Assembly (NCBI GenBank): GCA_950295325.1
Contig: OX485803.1
Span: 19,594,001-19,654,000 of the forward strand
Length of the DNA stretch: 60,000 bases
Reading direction: 5' to 3'
Origin: Polytrichum commune
Taxonomy: Eukaryota > Streptophyta > Polytrichopsida > Polytrichales > Polytrichaceae
Each line of letters opens with the position of its first letter. Position 1 is the stretch's first letter. Both the position numbers and the translations under genes were made by a program. Shown piece after piece: positions 23,371-35,800 of the stretch. The notes under the pieces are model-generated. The model was given only the letters and a program-made list of their open reading frames with translations. It was not told the origin of the DNA and did no database searches.

Positions 23371-23996
23371 CACGTTCTAATTTGAGACACTTGGACACCT
23401 AAAATTTTGTATGAAAAATCCTAAAATTATTTAAAAAAATACCATTTGAGGTGTCAAATTCTCATTAGAGGCACCGAGAAGGCGATTTCGGGGAGATTTT
23501 GCTTGAGCCTTTCGAGGGGCCCTTCATCCATGATAGATGAGATTGCCTATACAACACAAAGGCCAAGCTCACTATAGGTCCTCATACGTTAACCTATAGT
23601 GGTCCTCATACTATTGGTTTGGTTCTTTCCACGGCATATGTACGAGGACGTGGCTATGGTGAGTAGGGTTTGGTCAAAAAATGCTTACATGTTAGGGACA
23701 TATACGAATTTGCAAGGGCCTTGTCGAAGTTACTTCACTTTGCTTTTTAATTCGTCTCCTGCATGGGGTTCACATCACGTCCACAAAGCCCACTTGTTGC
23801 TTGTCTTTAGGTTGGCATAAGTTATCACTTCCACGTAGAATAAGGAATGCAAAAGAGTAAGACCACAATTATTCAATTGAGGTAGTATCTTGTGAGATGT
23901 GTAAACATGAATCATGTGCACCATGACTCATGTACCCCGATAATAACAATATAGCCAAAATGGCCTTAAAATTGCACTACTACTTAGGGTCGGTTT

Positions 23997-24397
23997 AGAC
24001 TACAATGATGAAGTGCGCTGGTTCAAAATTTTGAGGGGAATGGTGTAATGTGATTATGGCTATAAAACGGGTTCTTCACCAGTCGGGGTTTACACTACGG
24101 TCAAGACTTCTCCAGTGGAGAATTTCAAGCATGGATGAAAAAATTACATGGATGTCAATGCTACATGGCAACATTTTTTACTAGGGGAGTTCTCCGGAGG
24201 TCTAGTTCTTGGGCAATCTCAAACCCTCGGACAAGAAACATGGCCTTCATAAAACTCCAAATTGAGCCCTTTTAATAAATAAAAGGTTTCCCATACCAAT
24301 TTGTCTGCCAAACCAACTATTGCCTCAAATACTATTTGTTTTGGGCCAAAATTCTTGACCCACCAGTGCACCTCTTCACCGTAGTCCGAACCGGCCC
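23997..24397. mobile_element. Tourist-like MITE family C, diverged
   Basis: A 401-bp element flanked by TTA on both sides (23994-23996 and 24398-24400). It starts GGGTCGGTTTAGACTAC and ends GTAGTCCGAACCGGCCC. An internal CGGGGTTTACACTACGG repeats the end motif, as in the copy at 5529. Confidence 0.8.
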
Positions 24398-24714
24398 TTA
24401 GTTAAAATGAGTTGGGCATTTGATAGTCATTTAGACACTTTCATTCTCACTACATTGATATCATGTGCAATTATGTTGACCCATGCTAATTTATTGACAT
24501 TCCATATTATATTTGATATATAGTAGGTTATCGGGAACAAAAATACAAGTTTTTATTTATTACATTTTGTTGTGGTTGTTGTATGGATTGATAAAAAAAA
24601 AATTGTGTGATCTAAATCTTATCCAAGGTTTTTTTTCATGAGTAAAGAGCCAACCTATACACAAAAGCGACTTGGTTGCACATATCAATGTAGACAAAAT
24701 ATCACAATGATGTG

Positions 24715-25226
24715 GTTTGATCTAAAGATGACTCTAGACTACTGGATGATAGTGGAGAGGTACCCAAACCGAACGGAGTGGTTGGCGGTTCGATTCCTAG
24801 CCGTGAAATCGTCTCTCCACTTGACGAAAAACTAGCCAAGTGGTCAAGCGCCTCATGTGTTCCCAAAAACATGGCTCCCAATGAGGAGGTTGTGGGTTCT
24901 ATTCCCCATGCCGGCGTGGTGCTCACCACCTTAGTCCACCCAACTATGGGGGGGGGGGGGGTCCCTGGACCTTGTTGTATGGGTACCTCAAAGCCCTTTT
25001 GGGGGATACCATGTCCGGTATCCTCAAGGCACTAGTGGCTAGCTAGGAACTAGTATAGTGTGTCACTATAGTGCCCACCCCGAGAGGGGTTAGTAGTCAT
25101 GCACCACTGGTATTATGCCCTGAGGGTTTAATGCCAAGGGTGGGTCGAACAAGCATTCCAATCACGCTGATCACATGGTCAACGTTTCTTCTTATGTTCC
25201 CAAAAACAAAACGAAAAACAAAAAAA
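24715..25226 (+). mobile_element. Composite SINE with two tRNA-like modules
   Basis: The element is flanked by a 10-bp duplication, CAATGATGTG, at 24705-24714 and 25227-25236. Module 1 has GGTTCGATTCC (perfect B box) at 24787-24797 and matches the SINE heads at 8.9 and 9.9 kb. Module 2 begins straight after with TAGCCAAGTGG (A-box-like) at 24833-24843 and GGTTCTATTCC at 24895-24905. A body of about 300 bp and a CAAAAA-rich tail follow. A 15-G run lies at 24947-24961. Confidence 0.7.
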
Positions 25227-25236
25227 CAATGATGTG

Positions 25237-28200
25237 ATCCCCACTAAAAGGAAAGAAAGCAAGTTAATATACGTTGTTTATTTATGGTAGCTAGTGTCAC
25301 TTGCTATCTTGAGTTAAGCATAGCTATAACTGTATACTTCTACTCGAGATTGCCATTTAGTTGGCTTTCTATAATGTTTGTGCTAGGAATTTATGTGATC
25401 TTTGTCGATGGTTCAAATAAACTTGCAGTATAATTTCAGAACATCGCATATCTCAGAAGTAGTAAATGAAATTAAATACCAAAAGTTGTGAGCTATTTAA
25501 AGAGAGTTTAGGCATGTGCTTGTGGTATGATCGTATATGAAAAAGGTTCATGAGTGTGGGAAATTTAATGGATATAATGTACCACAAAACCACGGGTGTT
25601 CCATTTATTGTAAAAAGACATTCATAATTTCATCTCTTACATTGTCCCAATTGTTCACTCAATGAGTGAAGAATGATGAATCCATGGAATGTCTTGATGT
25701 GAGCCACATAGGTACATGGCATGAAAAAATACGTGATCGTTGTAATGGAAACGATTCCATATTAATTGTGCTAGTTTGGGGCGAACATGGACCAAACCAT
25801 TTACGTAGCTCCCAAAGTTCCATCACCAACTTCCAAGAATACCATAGTTCTCTAGTAACTCGAACAAAAAATAATTAATTTTAAAGGTGCCTAAATTTAT
25901 GGGAAATTCGTTGAGTGTCCAAAACATAAAGAATTAACACTTGGAGAGTGCTTAAAATCACAACAATGCAAGTGATATTCTCTGGAATTCAACAAAGTAG
26001 CATCAAATCAAAGCAAAATTTGTTGCCAATGAAAACCCTAACATACAAATAAAAGACAAACTTTAGGGTAAGGAATGTTGGTTAAGGGAAATGTTTAGGT
26101 TAATCATAGCCGCCATAGATAAAATTAGGAAAACCATCCATGAATTATAGGAAACGACTTGGATGAATGTCTAGCTTTTTTTAAACTACTTCTGAACCTG
26201 CCCAATTTTAGAATATTATTTTTTGGGTCGTCTAACTTATTTTCACGGTTTGTTTAATTTTTGGGCAGAAAGGTTCCCAAGCTGCCGAAAAACTACAATG
26301 TTCAAACAAATAATGGGTACTTGAGAGAACAATAAAACCCACAAGGTGAATTTGCAAAATTGCACACTAACATGTTTGGTCAAATCATGCAACCATAAGT
26401 CCCAACAATTTCTCCAAAACTTGGATATGTCGTGGATTTAACGGTTCTCAATTACATGACCTTTAGCTCGCTATCATGAAAACCGACCCTTCATGAAACA
26501 CAATGATTTTGACAAACCGTTCATAACCTTTTCCATTAAAACTTCTTGCCAAAAGTCTCCATCCGAAGTACAAAGGCTAAAAAAAGTGGTGTGGCCACGA
26601 TTGGGGTTGTTGCGCCATGCTTTTAAGAGCCTTTAATGTTGCCCGCTTGAACTCCATGTGCCACCAAAGATTGATCAAAGCGCAATTTTATCTCATGAGA
26701 TGAAATGTCATCAAAAGATTTAGAGCAAGCCCACTCAACATGCACTTTTTTGGAAACACTCGATGCGAATGCAAGGGAAGCTTCATGCTCATGCTTACGT
26801 TTTGATAGTTTGGATGAAAATTGCCAATGGTCATAGCAAATTCTCAACATATCTATCACATTTGCATGGAGGTCTATGTCATAAAAGACAAGGCCGTATA
26901 ATGAGTTTACTTGGCTCCAAGTGGTTCAAAAGGTGAACTCAACTAAGGTACTTATTTGTTATGTCTTACATAGGTGCCACGTGAATATGCACTCTCAAGC
27001 CTTGATATGATTTGTAACAAATTCTTTCAAAAAGTGAAGGCTTTTTTGGAGATGTAATTGAAATGTCACTTTTAGTCATCTTTATCTTTAAATGACCATT
27101 TTGACACATATATGTTGACTAAATCGACAACTTCTAGTTTATCATTTAACTTGCAAGCTATCATATCCATGATAGTTGGTTACATGAAGCAATTTAACTA
27201 ACTATCAACTCTACCAAGAATAATAATCAACTCCTCACATTAATCAACTTAACTAAAAACCAAACCATACTCAAAGCACGCTCAAAGTACTCAAACACAC
27301 TATGGTAGTTGGGTGACAATTTGTCACACTTACCATGCTATGACTAAGAGGCTAGGTAGTAGAAAAGTGGGTAGACCTCCATTGTGGGAAATGCACATTC
27401 ATATGCCTACATTCTTAGTAAAGCCCACTTTGCATTTCCATATGCAAATTCAAATGCAAGAATGACTAGCCTTGTTCTTGAGAAAACTCACGCAAAGATC
27501 ATAAAACAAACACAATATATAATGAAAGAAATTATACAAAACAAGAAAAAAAAACTTTGCAATAAAATTCTCATATAAACTTTCCCATAAATTAAGGAAA
27601 TTTGAAAGAGACCAAAAGAAAAAAGAACACCTAAATATGATTTAAAAAATAATTAGAGCCCTCCCTTAAGTTGTAATGTGTGAAAATTACACATTCAAAA
27701 TCTTCAAACTTACAAATACATACACACTTTCATATTTGACCTTTTCAAGAAAAATCAATCAAACACAACATTTTTACCATGAAATATGTGAACATCCCAT
27801 TTGCTATACCCACTATTCTACATACTTCTTGTTTGGAACATCCTAAGAATTTGTTGAAGTTTCTCAAAGAGACCCAACCACCCCCGCACACTAGAAGTCA
27901 TTGAGAAAGTTGCAAAAAGGAAAATTTAAAACAAGAGCCCCTCTCTCCCCCCCCCCCCCCCCCTCCAAATAAATAAATGAAACACAAAAAATCTCAATTT
28001 CAAAGTAGGAAACCCAAAACATCCATATTTACAAAAACACAAAAACTTCTAACTTGGCAAACTATGGAAAAACCCCACGAAAACCCACAAAAGACTACAT
28101 GATAAAATAGAATAAAATTTCTACGTTGATGCAAATGATGTAAGAATCCATGAGAACACACAAAATGAAATACATTAACTCTTCCAATATGATGTGCAGT

Positions 28201-29569
28201 AGGAAACCCCACAAAATCCCACAAGGTCTCGTGGACATGTGAAACCCCACAAAGCAAGGGTTGTGTGGTAGCAAGATGAGATGAGAATTCTTTGTGAACA
28301 TCACAAATTGGTGGTCCTCTTTTGTTCACATGACAATTGACTTGTCGTGATTGCTACTAATGCATCTTTGGGTTTTTTTTCTCTCTCTTCTTATTATGAG
28401 TGAATGTCTCTCTGTCACTCACTTGTTGAATTGGTGCTTTTAGACACTTTCAATTTTCATGTTTGTTCTCCTTCATGAACCAAACTTGGGTTTCCCCTAG
28501 GTTTGTGCTGGTTCTTCCGAGGTGGTTGTATTTTGGTTCCGTTCTTGCAATTAATTTTTCAATTTGTACCCAAAAAAAACGCAAACGCAAACGCAAACAC
28601 AAACACAAACCAAACTTGGGCTTAGTGGGTGCCACGAATGTGGTGTATCATCCCTTTCAATGACAATAATCAAATACCACTTGAATCCAAAACAAGCACC
28701 TTCGCTACGAGAGATTATGTCCTATATAAATAACTCTATCCTATGGTCTATATTTGACCTCAATACTCTACTCTACTCTACTTTACTTTACTCTTTTGCA
28801 TTCACCCTACATTTCATTCTCCACTTCATGTACCAACTCACGTTCCTATTTCATCTTCTACTCTATTCTACTTTATTCTTTGCATTCACCTTGCATTTCA
28901 TTCTTCACTCTCTATACCCACTCAAGTGGTGTTCCCACAATTCCTTTACCCCAAATTTGGGATTGTGCTGATAAAACGGAACAACAAACCAAAATATTGT
29001 AGAGAAAACTCTATTTCATATTTACTAATGTTGGAATTAATCTCCACTTCAGATTCAAGAGGGTCTCAATGAGTGTTGTGTGTGTGTATATATATATATT
29101 TTTTTATTTTTTATTTTTTGTTGCTACCACTCAAAGTATTTATAATGAGGAGTTTACAATTTGTTTTACACCAATCATGTAAGGGTATTTGAGGATGTTT
29201 TGTTTTCAATACCATTTGGGTTTTTATACCACCTTAAAACCTTCATATCTAGGTTAAATCACCTCATATCAATAGGTTGTGGAATGGCATTGACCCAAAC
29301 AAATGGGTATACAAAGATTCTCTCATGTTGAGAAATCCACCAAATATCAAAATTTGAATGATATGACAATTTTGATAGCAATCGGTAGGCTCTTTGATAT
29401 TATTGTTGACATTGCTTATCGATATCATGGATTCACGTATATATTGTTCCAACATTGATCTCCACCAATGCAAGAATGCCATGCAGCATAACCCGAGGGA
29501 AGAGTATTTGTTTTTGGTTGAAATAGAGAGCCCTCTGAGCCTATGGTAAAGTATACATGTGTTATTCAG
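25237..29569. other. Intergenic, low-complexity, no gene recognised
   Basis: More than 4 kb without a supportable gene. Notable simple sequences are a 17-C run at 27947-27963, a CGCAAA-type repeat near 28578-28610, TACTCTAC-type repeats near 28760-28900 and a TTTTA-rich tract near 29090-29120. Frames at 28000-28329 and 28564-28971 are low-complexity and overlap on both strands or frames. Confidence 0.4.
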
Positions 29570-29780
29570 TTGCTCTCCTTAAGTGGACCCCTATATTTGA
29601 TTGGTGTGTGGTCAAGTGAGGATCAAAGTACAAACATCATAAAGGCATCTATTTAAAAGACATTGGACCACGTCTTAAAGTTTTTATCAACCACTCCACA
29701 TTCGAGAGTGAACACAACTGAGAGGACCTGCATATACAACTAAGAAATCAACAAACATGCACTTTTGATAACCCCCGGGG
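29570..29780 (-). repeat. Family F, partial inverted copy
   Basis: Shares TTAAGTGGACCCCTATATTT, GATTGGTGTGTGGT, GTGAGGATCAAAG and GAGAGTGAACACAA with 44653-45029. It lacks the other half. Confidence 0.6.
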
Positions 29781-30548
29781 GTGCATTTACACTTTATTTA
29801 GGCATACACGTGCAAGCACCCTCTATTTAATTTGGGGGGGGGGGTATTTACCTTCCTTCGTTGAATATTTTCCACCCTATAAGTAGCTAAAATTTCGTGT
29901 GAACAATCTACACGTACATTATGCATATAGTACATTATGCATACATTACACTGCGCAAATATTACTTTGCACATTACACACATACAACCATCATATTATA
30001 AACTTTAGCATCCAACCGACATAGAAACAACACACATAGCAATAAAGTAACTTCAACATATATAAGCTTCAACTTTAGCATACATAACAAATCAACACCA
30101 ACAAAGAACATTGCACCTTCAACTTTAATATACACCTTAAAATATACACTTAAGGATTGAACTTCAACATCACCAACAACGAACATAACACTGCAATTAA
30201 CCTTCAAAGAACCTTCTTGAACCCCCATAAAAACCCTAAATAAGCCAACCAACCCTTCTATCGCCAAATGACAATACTTTTCATCCAAAGCGACCGTTAC
30301 GTTATAACAAATCAATCCACATGTTCGCATACATTTTGCTTATTTCTCATCCAATGCCACTAAATGACAATTGATTTATGTTGAACCTATAAATGTAAAA
30401 AAAAATTAATTTTATTTATGCTACTTTACATCTAAATAAAAATTATCACAACTTAAACCACATTGTACATTATATGTAATTCCCAAATGCACATTTAGAG
30501 GACGCTATTGTATATATTTCAAAAAAGATGTAAAAATTATGTGTTTTG
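29781..30548. other. Intergenic, degenerate CTTCAACTTTA-rich tract
   Basis: From about 30045 to 30220 the motif CTTCAACTTTARYATACA recurs imperfectly. This gives a long hydrophobic-looking - strand frame (29974-30330) that I regard as a by-product, with no recognisable family. An 11-G run lies near 29834-29844. Confidence 0.4.
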
Positions 30549-30972
30549 AACAAGAAAACGGTAGAACCGTGACGCTCTGTCCTTTGCTATGAAAGACTAC
30601 AATTGTAGCTGATTACTTTGCTCATGCCAATCCATGGCTATTCACTATACCATACCTTTCTTGGATTTTGTGCACCTTCTTCTCAAATATGGGTCAAGAA
30701 TTGAAGCTACTCATTTATCACCCGAATTTAAAAAAATAAATAATCAAGAACTGCCGAAATAACTATAGTTAACTAGATTTCTTTCAATGCATTTTAGAGA
30801 GCACTTATATATATATATATATAAACTATAATTAACATCCACATTACATAAAGTGGGCCAAAAATAACAAGAACAAGTAACGTCCAAGTGTGAACACAAA
30901 GTGGTTAGGAAATTTGCTCTTGAAACGAAGAAGTTGATGCATAGTCTCTGTCCTACAGACATAGCCAATAAA
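30549..30972 (+). repeat. Repeat K, copy 2
   Basis: Near-identical to 13227-13640. Contains a TA microsatellite expansion near 30810 that is absent from copy 1. Confidence 0.8.
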
Positions 30973-31149
30973 ATCCACCCTACATTTTCTCACATGTGGT
31001 TTCCTACATTTTTGTTTGTGCCCACCCCTAGTGATAACCATAACTATATAAAAGGAGATATAATTTTCATTATGATTTTTGTTGATGCTTCATCATAGAT
31101 TTGCTAATGCAACACATGTTTCATTGTGTAAGTCTAATTTGGTAGGAGT

Positions 31150-32878
31150 TGGACTTTATGGTACAAGAGAAGTCCCACTTTTGTGAAGAGGATGAAAACC
31201 CCACAACAAACTCATTCACAAACACTTGCCACTTCCGGCTCATCATTTCGAAGAAGTTCTCAATCGAGAAGTTGGGAATGGAAGAAAATGGAAACCCACC
31301 CCAGAAAAGGGAAGCCAACACAAAACTCCCAAAATTTGGCTCCTCCGACGCCACGCCCCCATCTCCCCCCTACAATCCAGGCTCCTGCTTCGAGGGGAAC
31401 TTGAACAACAACGTCTCCAACACTTGAATCTCCGACGACGATTCCAAGTTCACCTCTAACTCACATGATTCCGTAGCCTCAGCACAATTACTTACTCACA
31501 CCGTATAACTTAATCCTACCTTCGATGTCCCTCCATTTCCTGGTTTCAAACTTTCAATCCTCGAGTGCTCCTCCTCCGCCGCACTTCAACTTGGCAACTT
31601 AGCAGCTTGTAGCATACTGCTCCACGTTCTCGTCAAGTGAAGCAAGGTAAGGTAACTTACGTAAGTTAGTCGGGAATCATCATAAGTTTTTACTTACTTC
31701 AATGCTGCTTCGGTTTCTGGGCACTGGGTTTTTCTTTTTCTGAGATTTGGTTGTGGGCTTCGGGGGTTCCAGCTGCTTGTGTGGGAAGTGAAGTGGTGGG
31801 TCGTGTGCAAGTAATTAAGTTTGAGAGGTTTTGAACGCGCAGGTTTTTATGATATTTGCAGGGTTGAAAGGTTCAAGGATTGAGAGCGAGAACCTGCGGG
31901 GTTCGAGATTCTCGAGGTGGAGAGTTTCGGAGCTTTTTGAAGCAGCCAGCACCGATCATCTTCGCTGCTCTCTCTTGTTATTGTTGTGCTCGATCTCGAT
32001 CGCTTGGTTGTTGGGAGTTTCGGTGCGCTTCCGTTCGGTTCGTTGCTCTCTGGTGGCATTGTGTTTTTATTCTACATATCCTCGGGTTTCTCTGCATCAC
32101 CATAGCTCTCTCTCTCTCTCTCTCTCTCTCTCCAGATTTTGGCACAGCTTTCCAGGTCCCTGAAACAACTTCAAAGAACTGGGTGTTTTTTGGGTTTCCT
32201 TCCAGTGTCGAGGTATCCGTTAACGCACTCGAGAGAAGCATGGAACCAGGAGCCTTGCAGGGTATAAGAGCCACATGATAGTTATAGCCCTTCGCTTGTG
32301 CTGGAGAGAGTTTTTTTAGCAGGGTTTTGCAATCGGCAACAACGTGAAGAGTGAGTGCCACTTTTCACTTCCATGTCCTTTTGGAGGATCAGAGGCAAGG
32401 AGTTGGGAAACTGATGTAACGCCGGTTCAGTCAGTCTCAGTCTCAGTCTCCCAAAAACTACGTAGAATCACATGGCCATATTTATATTTCTTCTTCACCG
32501 GTGCAAAGAGCGAGCTATTAGGATTGGGACAGGAAGGGAGTAAATAGGTGGGGGGGGGGGGAAGCTTTATGGTGGCATAAGAGTGGATTGTTGTTGTTGT
32601 TGTTGTTGTTGTCAACTTTGAATGCGGCATCTCAGCTTTGATACAAGAAGCACTTCATCCTGGTTGATGGGCTTCACAAGGAGGCGGCTTGCAGCTATTT
32701 TGGAACGAGAGGAGATTCGGCCATGAAGGACCCGGAAGCCATTTAAGATCATGGGGGCTAGGGTAGAGGACTCCAATCGTGCAAGTTTTGGGTGACATCA
32801 GTGATCTGGAGTTTTTAGTATTTTAGAAGTTTAAAGAGAGTAAGAGAGAGTGAGATAATTTCTGCTGCTGCAGCAGCG
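31150..32878 (+). promoter_or_regulatory. Promoter and 5' leader region of the PP2C gene
   Basis: Transposon-like sequence stops near 31145 (a family F fragment at 31085-31145), and composition becomes less AT-rich toward the gene. The segment contains a CT repeat at about 32105-32132, common in plant 5' leaders, a GTT repeat at about 32588-32612, a 12-G run at 32550-32561 and the short upstream frames listed separately. I cannot fix the transcription start or exclude a leader intron. Confidence 0.4.
32667..32795 (+). promoter_or_regulatory. Three upstream ORFs in the PP2C leader
   Basis: Three ATG-started minute frames lie in the 210 bp before the PP2C start. They are 32667-32726 (19 codons plus stop), 32723-32746 (7 codons plus stop) and 32751-32795 (14 codons plus stop). 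The stop of the first overlaps the start of the second in the sequence ATGA. If transcribed, they would be expected to lower translation of the main frame. Whether they lie in the mRNA is inference. Confidence 0.4.
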
Positions 32879-35800
32879 ATGGGGCATTGCATGTCCACTG
32901 ATGCGGCGCCCGGGGCAACCACCAACTTGAAACAGCATGTGATAGGGAGGAGGCAGAGGAAGAAAGATTTGAAGAAGCAGGCTGTGGAGGCTCTCACAAA
33001 TGAGGCCAAGACTGATTACTTGCTTACTATGATCCCTGGTCGCATGTTTGGCAACGGTGCCACCAACTCTGCCTGCATTTTCACACAGCAGGGCCGCAAG
33101 GGAACCAATCAAGACGCCATGGTTGTTTGGAAGGTAAGTAAAATGTTCATCCCCTTCTTCACTCTTAACTTACACTTGATGAGGAGGACGAGAAAGGAGC
33201 AATTAGTTTTGGGTTTACCCAACCTCTCAGTCTGTTCTTTTGAGTTGGAAGGTTTACAAGATTCTGCAGCTAGAATGTTTTAGCAAATGACCAGTTTTGT
33301 CTACTTTTAGGTTGTTTGTTGCTTTTGATTTTCTTTTCTTTTTCATCAAAGGAGATAAGTGAGGCTGTTCTCAGGGTTGTGCATTTATCAAGCTTGTTGT
33401 CCGGCCAACCTCTCAGCAGTCTGTTCTTTTGAGTTGGAAGCTTCATAAGAGTCTGCAACTAGGTTTCTAGCAAATTCTTACATTTTTGAGACACCGTAGA
33501 ATGTCCTCACCTAGTGTGGTTTTGATTTGTTCAAAACTTATGGAGTCAAGTGTGAGGCTTTTCTCAGGCTATTCTCATTCCTCCCTTGACTCCTACCTTG
33601 AGAGCGACCGGTTTTGGGTTTGCTAAGTCTGTTTCCTGGCCAACTTCTCAGTCTGTTGTTTTGAGTTGGAAGGTTCATAAGAATCTGCAATTAGAGAGTC
33701 TAACAAATGACCAGTCTACTTGCGGGTTGTATATTGCTTTTGATTTTCCTCCGTTTTTCATCAACGGAGAGAAGTAGGAGGCCGTTTTCAGGGTTTTGCG
33801 TTACCAAACTTGTTGCCCGGCCAACCTCTCAGTAGTCTGTTGTTCTAAATTGGAAGGTTCATAACAATCTGCAACTAGGTTACTACATTTTTGAGACACC
33901 GTAGAATGTCCTTATCCAGTGTGGTTTTGATTTGTTCAAAGCTTATGGAGACAAGTGGGAGGCTTTTCTCAGGCTATTCTCATTCATCTCTTGACTTCTA
34001 CCCTGAGGAGCAACCAGGTTTGGCCTGTTCCTGGCCAACCTCTTATTCTGTTCTTTTGAGTTGGAAGGTTCTGAAGTGTATGCAACTAGATTTCTAGCAA
34101 CTTTCTACATTTTCGGGGCACCGTACAATGTCCTTACTCAGGCTGGTATTGATTTGTTCAAAGCTTACGAAGATTAGTGTGAGGCTTTTCTCAGGGTATG
34201 CTCATTCCCCTCATCGCTCCTATGTTGAGGAGCAACCGGTTTTGGACTTGCTTAGCCTGTTGCTTGGCCAACCTCTCAATTGTTCTTTTGAGTTGGAAGA
34301 TTCACAAGATTCCGCAGCTAGGTTTCTAGCAAATTTCTACATTTTTGAGACACCACCATAGAATTCCCCTTATCCAGTCTGATTTTGATTTGTTCATTGT
34401 TTTTGATTATCTTCTGTTTTCTAACTGAGACAAGGTTGAGGCTGTTCTCAGGGTTTTGCATTTACCGAACCTGTTGACCGTCCAACCTCAGTCTTTCTTA
34501 TTGAGTTGGAAGGTTACAAGTTATAGCGGATGGCATTTTTGGGACACCGTAGAATGGCCTTAACCCAGTCTGGTTTTGAATTCTTCACTGATGTTAATTT
34601 TTTAAAGTTTTCCAATGGAGACGAGGGTGAGGCTGTTTTCAGTGTTTTGCATTTGCTGAGCCTGTTGCCCAGCCAACCTTTCACTCATTTGAGTTGAAAG
34701 GGCCACAAGTTCTCACAAATGACATTTTTGGGGCACAGTAGAATGTCCTTTCCCAGTGTGGGGGGTGGGGTTGTTCAGTGCATCATTTCATTAAGAAAAT
34801 CTTTCTGATTACAAGTGTGAGGCTGTGTGCAGGGTTTTGCATCCATGGAGGACACGGTGTTTTGTGGGGTTTTCGACGGCCATGGTCCATTTGGCCATCT
34901 GGTAGCAAGGAGAGTGCGGGACTCACTGCCATCAAAACTAGTGGCTCACTGGCAAGACGAAGTGGCAGCCTGCGGTGAAGGGATGAAGCAGAACCAAGTG
35001 GATCACAGTGGGATAGGTGACAACAGCACACACACCAGCTATGGTTCCAACGTGAGCACCACATACGAGAGTGCCATGTCTGATGTAGACGAGAGGGATT
35101 CTTTGTCCCTGGAGCGAAGAGAGATGTTGATGATGTCGGGAAGAACCACTCCTGCTGAACCACCCGCCATGTTTGGGTCCTGGAAGGAGGCTCACTTGAC
35201 CGCATACCGCGAAATGGATCAGGAGCTTCGCAACCATCCTTTCATTGACTGCTTCTGCAGTGGAACCACCACAGTCACAGTCTTGAAGCAGGTATGTTGC
35301 AGATTTTCTTAGAAATGTGCATGCTATTTCACACCTGTCATGGGAGATTTCTATGCTTCCAAGTTTGGCAGGACTCTTACAAAAAGTAAACTTTCTTATC
35401 TATCTTCCGTTTTTTTCTGTCAAGATTCGAAGCTCAAAAGAATTTAAAGTAGATGATAAGATTTGAAGTGTCATTCTGCAGTGGATCCACCATAGTCAGA
35501 GTCTTGAAGTAGGTCGGTTGCAGCTTTGCTTATAAATTTGCATGCTAATTTACACCTGTGGAATCCTTGAATGACTTGAAGTTCGTTAAAGTTCTTACAA
35601 AAAGTAAACTTTTCTATCGTTTTTCTGACTTTTTCTGTCATGAGAAGATTGGAAGTTCAAAAGAATCTGAAACATATGATAAAATTTGAAGTGAACTTTC
35701 TGCAGTGGAACCGTCAGTCTCAGTCCTGAAGCAGGTAGGTTGCAGCTTTGCTTATAAATGTACATGCTAATTCACATTTGTGAGAGACTTGATGCTTTCA

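Noticed and set aside
24833-24920. A functional tRNA gene
   Set aside because: A- and B-box-like motifs are present, but the sequence cannot be folded by eye into a standard cloverleaf and is embedded in a SINE with a flanking duplication and A-rich tail.
25237-29569. CRISPR-like or phased repeats in the low-complexity stretch
   Set aside because: The repeated words are simple-sequence runs without regular spacers, and the window is eukaryotic.
29974-30330. Hydrophobic 118-aa - strand frame that might be a membrane protein
   Set aside because: It arises from a degenerate CTTCAACTTTA-type repeat. No start context or family motif.
13227-30972. A 17.7-kb LTR retrotransposon bounded by the two K repeats
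   Set aside because: No gag, protease, reverse transcriptase or integrase remnants between them, no TG...CA ends, and unrelated MITEs fill the interior.
33183-34361. Coding exons inside PP2C intron 1 (several short + frames with shared peptides)
   Set aside because: They are repeat-unit translations. Joining exon 1 directly to 34833 gives the expected conserved VWKGFASMEDTVFCG sequence without them.
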